From Prorocentrum cordatum (lineage: Eukaryota > Sar > Dinophyceae > Prorocentrales > Prorocentraceae), in the NCBI GenBank assembly GCA_963575745.1, contig CAUYUJ010018629.1:131741-195740 (forward strand): a stretch of 64,000 nt of DNA. Reading direction: 5' to 3'. Of this stretch, positions 52,214 through 61,329 are shown in pieces. The notes beneath the pieces are model-generated. The model did no database searches. It was not told the origin of the DNA and saw nothing but the letters and a program-made list of their open reading frames with translations. Every line of letters begins with the position of its first letter. The stretch's first letter is position 1. Both the position numbers and the translations under genes were made by a program.

Positions 52214-52522
52214 AGGAGGAGGAGGAGGAGGAGGAGGAGGAGGAGGAGGAAGATGAGGAGGAGGAGGAGGAAAAGGAGGAGAAGGAGGAGGAGGCGTGTT
52301 TCCTTTGGGTCGTGCTTTTGCACGTATCCACTGGGACGCGGAGGGAATACGATGATGGTGATGATGATGAGGAGGAGGAGGAGGAAGAGGAGGAGGAGGA
52401 GGAGGAAGAGGAGGATGAGGAGGAAAAGGAAAAGGATGAGGAGGCGTGCTTCCTTCGGGGCGCGCTTCGGCACGTATCCACTGGGGCGCGGAGGGATGAT
52501 GATGATGCTGATGATGATGATT
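52214..52522. repeat. Two GGA arrays in a 150-bp duplicated unit
   Basis: GGAGGCGTG(T/C)TTCCTT(T/C)GG and CACGTATCCACTGGG(A/G)CGCGG AGGG occur at about 52290 and 52440, each preceded by a GGA tract and followed by GATGATG. Confidence 0.8.
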
Positions 52523-53273
52523 AACCTCAGGAAGGCATTAAGAACCCCCCCTGGGTTATTCTTAGCACCCGGTTTTCTCAATATTCCAGGCGGGCAGTTT
52601 TAGCCGAACGATACACTTAGCACCCGCCGCACACAGAAAACAAAATCCATCATCGGCGGCCACCATCGGCGGCCGCACCTGCTAGGCACTCTTAAGCCCT
52701 GCTAAACCCTGCTAAGCCCTGCTAAGCCCTTCTAAGCCCTGCTAGGCCCTGATGAGCCTTGCTAAGACCTGCTAGGCCCTGCTAGGCCCTGCTAGGCCCT
52801 GCTAGGCCCTGCTAAGCTCTGCTAAGCCCTGCTAGGCACTGCAAAGCCCTGCTAAGGCTCTGCTAAGCTCTGCTAAGCCCCGCTAAGCCCTGCTTGGCCC
52901 TGCTAGGCCCTGCTAAGCCCTGCTAGGCCCTGCTAAGCCCTGCTAAGCCTTGCTAAGCCCTGGTAAGCCCTACTAAGCCCTGCTAAGCCCTGCTACGCCC
53001 TGCTAAGCTATGCTTGGCCCTGCAAAGCCCTGCAAAGCCCTGCAAAGCCCTGCTAAGCCCTGCTAAGCCCTGCTATGCCCTGCTAAGCCTCGCTAAGCCC
53101 TGCTTGGCCCTGCTAAACTGCTTGGCAGGAGCAAATCTGCGCTTGGCAGGCCTTAGCTAGGCCCCGAGTCCCCTCAGCCAGGTCTTCCGGTGCGGCCATA
53201 ACGCTCCAGGGTGCGGGGGCGTTATAATCCACCGGAAAAGGGGGGGGGGGGTTCTTAATGCCTTCCTGAGGTT
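52523..53273. mobile_element. 751-bp element with perfect 29-bp terminal inverted repeats
   Basis: 52523-52551 and 53245-53273 are exact reverse complements (start AACCTCAGGAAGGCATTAAG, then AACCCCCCC). It is embedded in GATGAT microsatellite on both sides. The interior is mainly a 10-bp minisatellite and has no ORF. Looks like a non-autonomous TIR element. Confidence 0.88.
52685..53120. repeat. 10-bp minisatellite TGCTAAGCCC, about 43 units
   Basis: Units vary mainly as TGCTAGGCCC, TGCAAAGCCC and TGCTTGGCCC. Contained within the 751-bp TIR element. Confidence 0.95.
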
Positions 53274-53285
53274 ATGATGATGGAA

Positions 53286-53331
<46 letters not shown>

Positions 53332-53840
53332 GGATGATGATGATGATGATGATGATGAAGATGATGACGACGACGATGAAGACGATGATGATGATGACGA
53401 TGTTGATGACGAGCATGATGATGATGATGATGATGGTGATGATGATAATGAGGATGATGATGATGATGTTGCTGATGATGATGATGACGATGATGATGAT
53501 GATGATGATGATGAAGATGATGACGACGACGATGAAGACGATGATGATGATGATGATGATGATGATGAGGAGGAGGAGGAGGAGGAGGAGGAGGAGGAGG
53601 AGGAGGAGGAGGAGGGGGAGCAGGAGGTGGAAGAGGAGAGGAGGAGGAGGAGGAGGAGAAGGGGTGGGTCGTGAATGTCCTCCGGGCTGCACGTATCCAT
53701 TGGAGGTAGGAAGGAGGAGGAGGAGGAGGAGGAGGAGGAGGAGGAGGAGGAGGAGGAGGAAAGGAGGAGGAGGAGGAGGAGGAGGAGGAGGAGGAGGAGG
53801 AGGAGGAAGAGGAGGAGGAGGAGGAGGAGGAGCAGCAGAG
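53274..53840. repeat. (GAT)n then (GGA)n arrays
   Basis: GAT triplets to about 53568 with a duplicated GATGACGACGACGATGAAGA block (about 53365 and 53518), then GGA arrays at 53568-53660 and 53715-53835. Confidence 0.95.
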
Positions 53841-53844
53841 GAGA

Positions 53845-54614
53845 GTCGTAATTACTCAGAGATCCGACGTCGGGATTTTTTCGCAAAGTCGGCCCCCAGC
53901 GGTTCATCGCACGTCGCCTTCGTCCGGGGTTTCGGCCTCTGGAGTTTTTTTCAGCCCCCGAAGTTCTTTGCGGAGCGACCTCTACCAGAGTCTATCCAGG
54001 CTTATCCCGGCGGCTGGCTCCGGCCCCGTTACCTCGCGCTCCGAAGTGCTGCAGCGCGCCTGCGGAGGTGTCCCAACGGCGCGCTCCAGCTTTCTTCGTT
54101 CCATGCCCCTGCTGTGCGCGCGCAGGGAAAAAATCAGGGTGCTCATTCGATTCAATGGGCTCCCCAACGTGTGTTCTTACTCGCCCAGGGTGTTTGCTGT
54201 TTTTCTATGTTGTCTTCGTTGCGCAGGCCCTGCAGAGCAGCGCGCACCTGCAGTTACCAGCAGTGGCCAGCGGAGAGGGGCAGAGAGCAGCAGACAACAG
54301 CAGACAACAGCAGAGAGCAGCGGACAACAGCGGAAAACAGCCAGCACGCCAACATTGAGCAGCAGACACCAGCAGCGACCAGACCAGCAGCGAGCAGCAC
54401 AGCGCATCAAACAGCAACAGAAAGCAGCAGAGATCAACGGCACCAGGGGGGACCAGCAGAGACCAGCAGATGGCAGCGCACGCCAGCGGAGAGGAGCAGA
54501 GACCAGCTGAGAGCATCATGCGCCAGAGGAGACCAGCAGATATCAGCTGACACCGTAGCGATTGAGGCTCAATCCGCATTGGCTCTGCTTCCTGTTGCCA
54601 ACCGCAGATCGTGA
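53845..54614 (+). other. Open frame upstream of the helicase ORF, uncertain
   Basis: The plus frame is open from the GGA array to a TGA at 54612-54614, in the same frame as the helicase ORF that starts at 54624. 53890-54200 (FGLWSFFQPPKFFAERPLPE...) is protein-like. 54230-54545 is a CAGCAGACAACAG minisatellite giving Q/T/A/R-rich sequence. Could be 5' exon or UTR material of the helicase gene, or chance. Confidence 0.3.
54230..54545. repeat. CAGCAGACAACAG minisatellite
   Basis: Degenerate units of AGCAGACAAC, AGCAGAGACC and AGCGGA. Confidence 0.85.
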
Positions 54615-54623
54615 CATATCAAC

Positions 54624-55946
54624 ATGCCTCCCAAGAAGACGGAGGCGGCTTTGCTCGCTGACGTGGCAGAGCATCGTCGGTGGGCGGTTGCCAATATGAC
54701 GGCTCTGAGAGCACGGAGCGGATTCGGCTTTCAGGCGAGGCTCCAGCAGCGGGCGGGGCCCGAGGAAAAACGGATGCACAACTGGTACTTGTACCACGCG
54801 GGCGTCGCATCTGAGCACCCGGGAGTGGCCGCTGCCCTGTCAGAGCTGGACGTCCTGGTCACTGACTCCCCTGGCCCGGCAGCGTCGGCGTGGCCCGACG
54901 ACGGCCCGCCGGCAAAACGCGAGGGCAAACCCTTCCTGCCGGAGGTCTGGTCCGCCTGGGAGAAGACGTTGGCGTCGGACAACCGCGGCCTCCTCGACCC
55001 TCGGCACCAGCACGAGAACTTTCGGCTCGGCTACGGCATGGGCATCTACTGGGAGACGCTGGCGATGTGGATCAACGCGCGCGCTCGTCGCGACGCGCGG
55101 CGCCTGGGCGTGCCCCTCGTTGTCTTGCAGGCCGTTGACGAGTGCAGCGCGATTCAGGGCGATCCCGACGCGGGTCGGCGCCTCCTGAGCGTCCCGAACA
55201 TGCACAAGACGGGGGACATCCACGGCGTCTTGCCGGCCCACGTCGGCATGGAGGTGCGATTCACGGCAGTGCAGGAGGAGCTGAAGAAGAAGTTGGGGCT
55301 CGTGCAGGAGCAACGGGCCACCATCGTGCCCTTCGAGTTCCACCGCGAGGACGAGCGGGACTACGAGGAGAGCGCGCCGGGCCAGCTCTTTCGCCCCCGC
55401 TACCTACCGAAGGGAGTCTGGCTGCAGGTCCACGGCTTCAAGGAGTCCCCAATCGACAGGGAGGTCGCCGAGCTGCTGCTGCCGGGCGCCGAAGGCGCCG
55501 TTGAACGCCGCGAGGCCGAGGCGCGGGCTCGGAGCTTGCTGATGTTCAGGCCCAGCGAGCAGGAGCTCACGTGGCAGAGCTCGGGGCCGCACACCGTGCG
55601 CCGCTCGGGGTTCACTCTGACTCACGCGTCCTACCTCACTTCCACGCTGCCGCAGGGCCAGACGCTGCGCAAGGGCGTCACCATCGACTGCGCGAGGGAC
55701 GAGGACGCTGGCCGCACGGGCATGTCGGACGACCAGCGGTGGCTGCACCTCTACGTCATGCTATCCCGCGCCACGTGCATGCGGAACATGCTGATCCTGC
55801 GGCCGCCCCCGCGCGACCTCCTGGAGCGAGGGCCGCCAGCGTCCTCGCGGAAGGCGCTCAAGGAGTTCGATGAGAAAGCGAAGACCTCCAGGGATGAGGC
55901 CGAACAGCTCGCCGCGGAGCTTGGCTCCGTGCTGCCTGCAGCCTGA
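54624..55946 (+). CDS. PIF1-like SF1 helicase, C-terminal region, 440 aa
   Basis: DNA helicase fragment. Residues about 188-270 resemble the region between the core motifs of PIF1-type helicases (LSVPNMHKTGDIHGVLPAHVG..., YLPKGVWLQV). 332-356 is a motif V-like LPQGQTLRKGVTIDCARD and 375-393 is motif VI (LYVMLSRATCMRNMLILR), followed by RPPPRDLLERGPP, which I recall as common in dinoflagellate copies. No Walker A or B is present in the 440 aa, so it cannot be an active helicase alone. Intact ATG-to-TGA frame with high GC3. Could be the last exon of a larger gene or a fragment of a mobile (Helitron-type) helicase. Confidence 0.85.
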   Translation: MPPKKTEAALLADVAEHRRWAVANMTALRARSGFGFQARLQQRAGPEEKRMHNWYLYHAGVASEHPGVAAALSELDVLVTDSPGPAASAWPDDGPPAKREGKPFLPEVWSAWEKTLASDNRGLLDPRHQHENFRLGYGMGIYWETLAMWINARARRDARRLGVPLVVLQAVDECSAIQGDPDAGRRLLSVPNMHKTGDIHGVLPAHVGMEVRFTAVQEELKKKLGLVQEQRATIVPFEFHREDERDYEESAPGQLFRPRYLPKGVWLQVHGFKESPIDREVAELLLPGAEGAVERREAEARARSLLMFRPSEQELTWQSSGPHTVRRSGFTLTHASYLTSTLPQGQTLRKGVTIDCARDEDAGRTGMSDDQRWLHLYVMLSRATCMRNMLILRPPPRDLLERGPPASSRKALKEFDEKAKTSRDEAEQLAAELGSVLPAA

Positions 55947-55964
55947 GCGCCGCGGCGCGCAGCT

Positions 55965-56090
55965 TGAGGCCCGCGGGGTTGTCCCAATGGTCTGGCCCGC
56001 GGGGTTGTCCCGACGGCCTGCCCTCGCGCCCCAGCGGCCCGCGGGATTGCCCTAAAGGCATGGCCCGCGGGGTCGCCCCACAAGCTTCGC
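55965..56090 (+). repeat. GGCCCGCGGGGTTGTCCC minisatellite
   Basis: Four imperfect units (about 55968, 55995, 56036, 56062) just after the helicase stop. Confidence 0.85.
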
Positions 56091-56096
56091 GATCTA

Positions 56097-56193
56097 GCCG
56101 TCGGCGAACGCGCGCGTGCTGGCCGAGGCGGCGACGGCGCCGGAGAAAATCGACTTGCTTGCCCCGACCAGGGGGAAAGGGAGGTGCACATAG
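56097..56193 (+). CDS. Candidate short terminal exon
   Basis: After CTAG the plus frame reads PSANARVLAEAATAPEKIDL...TRGKGRCT and stops at 56191-56193. GC3 high. Might be an alternative last exon of the helicase locus; no family. Confidence 0.3.
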
Positions 56194-56454
56194 AGAAGCG
56201 GCAGGAGGAAGATGAGGAGGGGGGAAGGGGTGGGGGGAGGGCGATGATGAGGAGGAGGTGGAAAAGGAGGAGGAGGAGGAGGAGGAGGAGGAGAAGAAGG
56301 GGGAGGGGGAAGGAAGAAAAGAGGGCAGAGGAGAGGGCGAGAGGAGGGTGTTTGCCATGGCCAGGAGGATACGGATAAGGGCAAGCTAAACAGATTATCA
56401 TGCGGGGTCCTTCCGTCGGAGTAATGTTTAAGGCTAACTCCCTGCACTTTTCAT
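56194..56454. repeat. GGA/GGGA tract and spacer
   Basis: Purine-rich 56200-56340; nothing else. Confidence 0.8.
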
Positions 56455-57110
56455 ACATGATCCGCACGCGGAGAATGTATCAAAAAACAGCACTGTATGT
56501 TCATGGCCATGTTTCCCGAATGGCGCTTCGCTACAGGGATCTACTGGACATTCGCCGGCCCAACGGGCCAGAGGCGTGCGCTAAAATCTCCGGCAACTGT
56601 TTAACAATATTCTACTTCGCGCGCGTGTGGCGGCCCCTGGGGGTCCCCATACGAAAAGTACCCCGGCCGATCCCCGGCGGATCCCCGGGCGATCCCTGGC
56701 CAGGTCCCCCAGAAAGCTCCAGGGGAGGGCAATTTTCCGACACGTGTCACGAGGATCCTGGCTTCCGAGGGGGGAGCCGCAATCGACCACCCCTCCTCTC
56801 GCCCCCACGAGCTTCCCAAGAGGCTCCAGGGGCCCCCAAGACGCCGCCAAGGAGCTCCAAGAGGCCTCCAAAAAGCTCCCAAGAGGCCCATAAGAGCCCC
56901 ACAAGAGGCTTCAAGGTCGCTCCCATGTGCTCCCAAGAGGCCCCATCCGCCCCCAAAAGCGCTCCGAAGAGGCTCCACCCGCTCCCAAGTGCCTCTCAAG
57001 AGGCTCCACGGTCTTCAAGACGCCGCCACGGAGCCCCAAGGAGCCCTAAAGAAGCCGCCAAGAGGCCCCACAGGCTTCCAAGACGTTCCCGAGACGCCTG
57101 CCAAGATACT
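56455..57110. repeat. Dispersed block D1 copy 2 followed by CCAAGAGGC 12-mers
   Basis: 56455-56500 is the right end of a 3638-type element. 56490-56830 matches 3951-4520. 56830-57110 is degenerate CTCCAAGAGGCC repeats as in D2. Confidence 0.82.
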
Positions 57111-57438
57111 CCTGCGACGCCGAATTCACGTCGAGCCGAAACGGCGCACCGCCAAATCGTGAGCGAGAGTTCTTTTTGCTGCGACCCTTATTGCCCTGGC
57201 TTCGTGAAGTCACACCCTCTCTGCGCTCTACGTGTTCTCACGCTCCCCTCAGCGGCTCGAGCGCTCCGCCGACGCAACGTCGCACTCTTCATCTTCCAGC
57301 AGTCCAGCAGCCCCACGAGGCCCCCAAACGGCCCCCACGAGGCTCCAAGAGGCCACGAACGCGCAGGCCAACGCCCGCGATGGCACAGTGCGGGCCGGCG
57401 GCATGAGCGAAACGATTACATGAGAATGGACCACAATT
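57111..57438. other. Unassigned sequence
   Basis: CCCCACGAGGCCCCC-type motifs at 57310-57360; no gene supported. Confidence 0.4.
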
Positions 57439-57655
57439 ATGTTGCATCCTCGGGGGACCTTGTCTGTCCTGTCGCGGCCCTGTCCGCGTCGAATCCGTGT
57501 CGAATCCATGTCGGACGCGTCGGATCCATGTCGAATCCGTGTCGAATCCGCGTCGAATCCACGCCAAATCCGCGTCGAGTCCGCATCGAGCACGCGTCGG
57601 GCCCCCAAAAAGACACCATTTTTGGGACAGGCGAGGTCCCCCCAAGATGCAACAG
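57439..57655. mobile_element. Inverted-repeat element with GTCGAATCC core repeats
   Basis: GTTGCATCCTCGGGGGACCT TGTCTGTCC (two parts) faces GGGACAGGCGAGGTCCCCCC AAGATGCAAC. The interior repeats GTCGAATCCGC about nine times. AGAATGGACCACA occurs on both outer flanks (57423 and 57659), a candidate duplication. Confidence 0.78.
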
Positions 57656-58042
57656 AGAGAATGGACCACAGAAGAGCTACACAAAAGGCACCGGCGCGGG
57701 GAGCGCTGGATCGCCCGGTCCCCGGCAGCCGTGTCGCCTGAGACTTCACACAACGTATGCAGGAATCGTGCTCTCGCCTCCCATGCCGGCTACATTTGGG
57801 TTAGGAGGCAGCTACTGGGAGGCAGTCGTCGGAAAGGTTCAAAGGCGGATTAAGCCCCATCGGGTGACTGTTACGCCGGAGCGGGCCTCGGAGTAGGCGG
57901 GAGGGACTGCACGGGATTGAGCAGAATGGAGCGGGATGAAGCTGGCTTTCGGACCAAGGCAAACTCAGAATTTGACCTCCCAGGAGCTGCACCCGAATCT
58001 TGGGGGTCCAGACGGCCACGACTCCCAGCAACAGACACACTC
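57656..58042. other. Unassigned sequence
   Basis: Minus-strand open runs continue from the hairpin G boundary, but no frame is clearly favoured. Confidence 0.35.
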
Positions 58043-58176
58043 CTGGCATCGCTCGGACGTCCATTCCCTGTGCTTTTTTCGGTTTCGTGCGTGGCTTTTT
58101 CGCCAAATGATCCAGGATGCTCCTCGATCGCCCTCGCCGAGAAAAAGTGCACACGTCCGAGCGATGCCAGGCACTC
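58043..58176 (-). mobile_element. Hairpin element, family 1, copy G; GA...AG intron-like boundaries
   Basis: Best-preserved palindrome (TGGCATCGCTCGGACGT / ACGTCCGAGCGATGCCA) flanked by CACTCC at 58038-58043 and 58172-58177. Read on the minus strand, excision of 58176-58043 starts GA, ends CAG and is followed by G. Minus-strand frames on both sides stay open. Confidence 0.88.
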
Positions 58177-58675
58177 CGGTGCGCACGGCCGTGCTCTCTC
58201 AAACCCTGCGGCGGCTGCAGCATTCCTCCGGGGCCTCCCCAGGGGACAGCCAGGACTGCACGGCTTCTCTAGCAGTTCTTCTCCTCCTCGATCCGCCTCT
58301 TCCCCTTGTTCTTGTTCCAGTGTCCAGGCGGACGACACCAGGCTCACACACGAATCAGTCAAGTGGCTACCTCAGCGTGCCCGCCAGGCGGCCACCTCAC
58401 CCTGCCGCCTCTTCACCTGTGCTGCTAATGGTGTGCTGTGTTGGGGCAACTATTATTTGATGTTGGGGCTGATGTGCAAGTGGGCGAAGAAAGAACGCGG
58501 TCTGACGCGCGATGCGACCCTACGCCGCGACGTACGCGGGCCGCCAGAGCGGCACGCTATACTGGAAACGAGGGCGCTCAGGCGCGACCTTACGCGGGCA
58601 GCCTGCGCGCGAATGTCAGCGCAGTCGACCCCGTTTTCATTACGTGGCTCAGTTGTCCAATGAGTATGAGAATCG
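58177..58675. other. Unassigned sequence
   Basis: Minus-strand 58180-58350 (WTLEQEQGEEADRGGEELLE...) is protein-like and ends at hairpin G. 58440-58660 has no clear frame. A final exon of the SET gene would be expected here but was not identified. Confidence 0.35.
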
Positions 58676-58721
58676 TCGTCGTCGTCGTCGTCGCCGCCAC
58701 CGCCATCGTCGTCGACGTCGA

Positions 58722-58765
<44 letters not shown>

Positions 58766-58767
58766 GG
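58676..58767. repeat. (GTC)n array inside the SET gene
   Basis: GTC triplets directly downstream, in gene sense, of SET exon 4. Confidence 0.95.
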
Positions 58768-58779
58768 GCGATGCCGAAC

Positions 58780-60797
58780 CTCGGGGCACCCGAAGGCCCG
58801 GGCCAGGTCCCGCGGCGCAGAGCAGCGGGGGCAGCCGCACAGGAAGCCCCAGCGCAGGAGCAAGTGCTGCCGGCTGGCGGTGGGGAGGCCCCACGATCCG
58901 CAGGACGTGTGCCAGCGCCAGCCGTGCCTCGTGCGCAGCGGCGCGCACTTCGTCGGCGCTCCCGCGCCGACCTGCATGGTCTGCTCGGGCTCCGTCTGTG
59001 CCCCTGCTCTCGTGGTCTCTTGCTCTGTCGTTTCGTGCCTGTCTTAACTTCCGGTGCAGCCCGCCACTCGCTTTGATTGGCGGCGCGCACAAGGGGGTGG
59101 GGGGAGGGGGGAGGGCTTCTTAGAAGCAGGCCGCTTCTTAGAAGGCGCCGGCCTTACATCTGTAGACAAGGCCCGCGCCTTCTAAGAAGCAGGGGTGCTT
59201 CTAAGAAGCCTTCCCCCCTCCCCCTACCCCCCTCTGCGCGTGGCCCATTTGACCTGCTCCTGACCGTCCCGCACGCCCTGGCGCCCGCGGACATGAGAGT
59301 GTCAGCGCCAACGCGTGCTTGTCCACCGAGGCCCTTCAACGCGACGCAGGCGGCGCAACGCGGGCCGGCAGAAGCTGTACGCTATAGGCGGAGCGATACG
59401 GGGTAACACACACACACTTGGGCTAGCACACGTCTTGAGGATCATCGAGAGGTGCAGGAAGTGCAGCATCGGCAGCGCGTTCCGCTCCAGGTAGCAGATG
59501 TTGAGCTCATCGCCCGGCGAAGTTAGGGGAACAAACAATGACATAGACATAATTTTTCGGAGGTCCGCGCGGGTTTCTCGGATCGGCGCTGCAGCCCCCC
59601 TGGCGGCGCCTCTGGCGCCGCCCCTGGTGCACTCCGCGCGCCAGGGAGGGGGCTCCAGCGCCGATCCTCCGCGCGGACCTCCGCAAATTTATGTTCATGT
59701 CACCGTTTGCTTCCCGCGATATGTCCACCGCGGCCACCGCCACGAGCTCCCCGGCGGCCCCGCCGGGGAGGAGCCGCACGTTGGGCTCGCAGGAGTGGTT
59801 CATGCGGCTCAGGACGAAGAACACGCACTGCTCCAGGCCCGCCGGGCCAGCGAGGGACAGCCTGTGGGGGAACCGGCAGACACCCGTACACGTCGGTCGG
59901 AAGAAGCAGGTAGAAACATGAAGTAGGAAGGCGGATGAAGTTGATTGGGTCCAGGCCCCCCCAGGGAATAGCAAAACACAGCAAAAGCGCGTCGATTCTT
60001 GAAGTAGGGAGGCGCTTGAAGTAGATTGGGATCTGGGAATCTGAAGGGGCCCACAAACACACAAATAAGTACACACAAATAAAAAGATTCCCCATATTCT
60101 CTGGGTTTCTGTCTTCCCCCCCCCACTTCCCATATTTTCGCATATTTTCTTGGGAATCGACGATCACTTGTGTCTGTGTGTTTTTTCCCTCTTGGGAATC
60201 CAGAAATGCCCACTTTCAACGACCGGCGTGCACCGCTGCTCCACGGACCTCCTCTCTCGGGGCGAAGAACATCCTTCAAGAACATGAGACTCTCCACCGG
60301 CCAAATTCCAACTGAAGTACATTCAAGGCCCCCCCCCCCAGGATGCACCAGAACATCCCGCAAACGCGAAGAACCGTAGGGTACCCTCCCCGAACCGACC
60401 TCGATCTCTTACCTCGGTCCGACTGTACCACGACTTCTGGGTCAGGGACCGTACCAATCGGATCCGCTGGGAGGCTCGGAGGTGGGCGAGGTCGCTCCGC
60501 CACTCCTGGACCGAAGCTCCCCACGACGCCTGGAGGCGGCGCGACCTCGAGCTAAGCTCGAGCTGAACAGTGTTTCTCGTCTTCGCTTTGTTCTCCCCCC
60601 TCCAGCTTGTTGGCGTCCCAGATCCGCAGCAGCCGCCACAGCTCCGGCACCGCGCCCCGGGCCCACGCGTGCGGCGGGCAGCCAGCCTGCCACATCGCCG
60701 CCTCCAGGTGCTCGCCGTGCTCCCCCAGCACGGCGCTCAGGCCCTGGCCGCCGTCTTCGGGCCGCGGCGGCGAGAGCGACGGCGGGCAGTGCAGCTC
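58780..60797 (-). CDS. Split SET-domain protein (SMYD-like), four exons seen, partial
   Basis: Predicted protein-lysine methyltransferase. Exons on the minus strand: 60797-60600 (ELHCPPSLSPPRPEDGG...ELWRLLRIWDANKLE), 59861-59717 (LSLAGPAGLEQCVFFVLSRM then NHSCEPN), 59517-59465 (PGDELNICYLERNALPM) and 58873-58780 (RQHLLLRWGFLCGCPRC...). NHSCxPN and the GDEL-x-I-x-Y turn are SET motifs. CxCxRC...D with RAFGCP is the post-SET cysteine cluster of SMYD-type proteins. Acceptors CAG precede exons 1, 2 and 4; exon 3 ends at a GC and exon 4 at a GT donor. N- and C-termini and the MYND finger are not seen. Most of intron 2 is a family 6 inverted repeat. Confidence 0.75.
59113..59225. repeat. TTCTTAGAAGC palindromic repeats in a SET intron
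   Basis: GCTTCTTAGAAGC motifs occur four times; same block type as 2835-2990. Confidence 0.85.
59518..59716 (-). mobile_element. Intron made almost entirely of a family 6 inverted repeat
   Basis: Arms match from just inside exon 2 to exon 3: GGGAAGCAAACGGTGACATG...ACATAA...GCGGAGGTCCGCGCGG versus, in complement, GGCGAAGTTAGGGGAACAAA CAATGACATAGACATAA...CGGAGGTCCGCGCGG. The SET reading is best restored by joining within a shared TCGC, without an AG acceptor. Confidence 0.75.
60043..60200. mobile_element. Inverted-repeat element, family 5, copy 6, in a SET intron
   Basis: Full-length, ACACACAAATAAGTACACAC ... TGGGAATCGACGATCACTTG ... GTGTCTGTGTGTTTTTT. Confidence 0.82.
60201..60599. other. 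Rest of SET intron 1
   Basis: Holds repeat relics: TTTCAACGACCGGCGTGCAC (compare 39540) and CTCCCCGAACCGACCTCGAT (compare 2785). Confidence 0.55.
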
Positions 60798-60854
60798 CTG
60801 GGATGCCGTCGGTGTGCCCAGCAATGGAGACCCCATCCCCTTCCCCGTGCCCCT

Positions 60855-61095
60855 CAGGGGGGAGGGGAGGAGGAGGAGGAGGAGGAGGAGGAGGAGGAGG
60901 AGGGAGGAGGAGGAGGAGAGAGGAGGAGGAGGAGGAGAGAGGAGGAGGAGGAGGGAGGAGGAGGAGGAGGAGGAGGGGGAGGAGGGAGGAGGGAGGAGGA
61001 AAAGGAGGCAAGGACCAGTGTAAACCCACGGCGCATCAACAGTGCTGCAACAAACCCTCCCTCCAAGTTCCCTCTTCATGGGTCCATGCAAGAAT
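60855..61095. repeat. (GGA)n array and R-type junction repeat
   Basis: GGA to about 61008, then the inverted copy of the 37275-37345 repeat (GACCAGTGTAAACCCACGGC...). Confidence 0.9.
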
Positions 61096-61329
61096 CCCAC
61101 CAGCCCTTTAGGGCGTGAGTGGTTTAGCGAGTTTCCTCTTCCGACCCCCGTGTTCCTCTTCGGGGAGGGGTTCCCCCTCCCTCCCCCTCACCCTGAACGT
61201 GGAGGGGGTAGCGATGGGTTAAAGCGTCCAAGACGGCATCGGCGAGGAAGGCAAAACTATGTATCTTATTCAGGTTTTGGCCACATTTTGGCCTCCCAGG
61301 CGGGGGCCCACCCTAATGTACTACGGCAC
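61096..61329. other. Unassigned sequence
   Basis: 61110-61250 shares CCTCCCCCTC... / AAGATGG-CTCGGCGA phrases with 19225-19330 (likely an old repeat). No gene. Confidence 0.4.

Noticed and set aside
52685-53120. Telomere-like reading of CTAAGCCC repeats
   Set aside because: Period is 10 bp and units are not TTTAGGG; the array is inside a TIR element.
54560-54600. Possible spliced-leader relic upstream of the helicase ORF (CCGCATTGGCTCTG)
   Set aside because: Too many differences from the leader; no better than chance.
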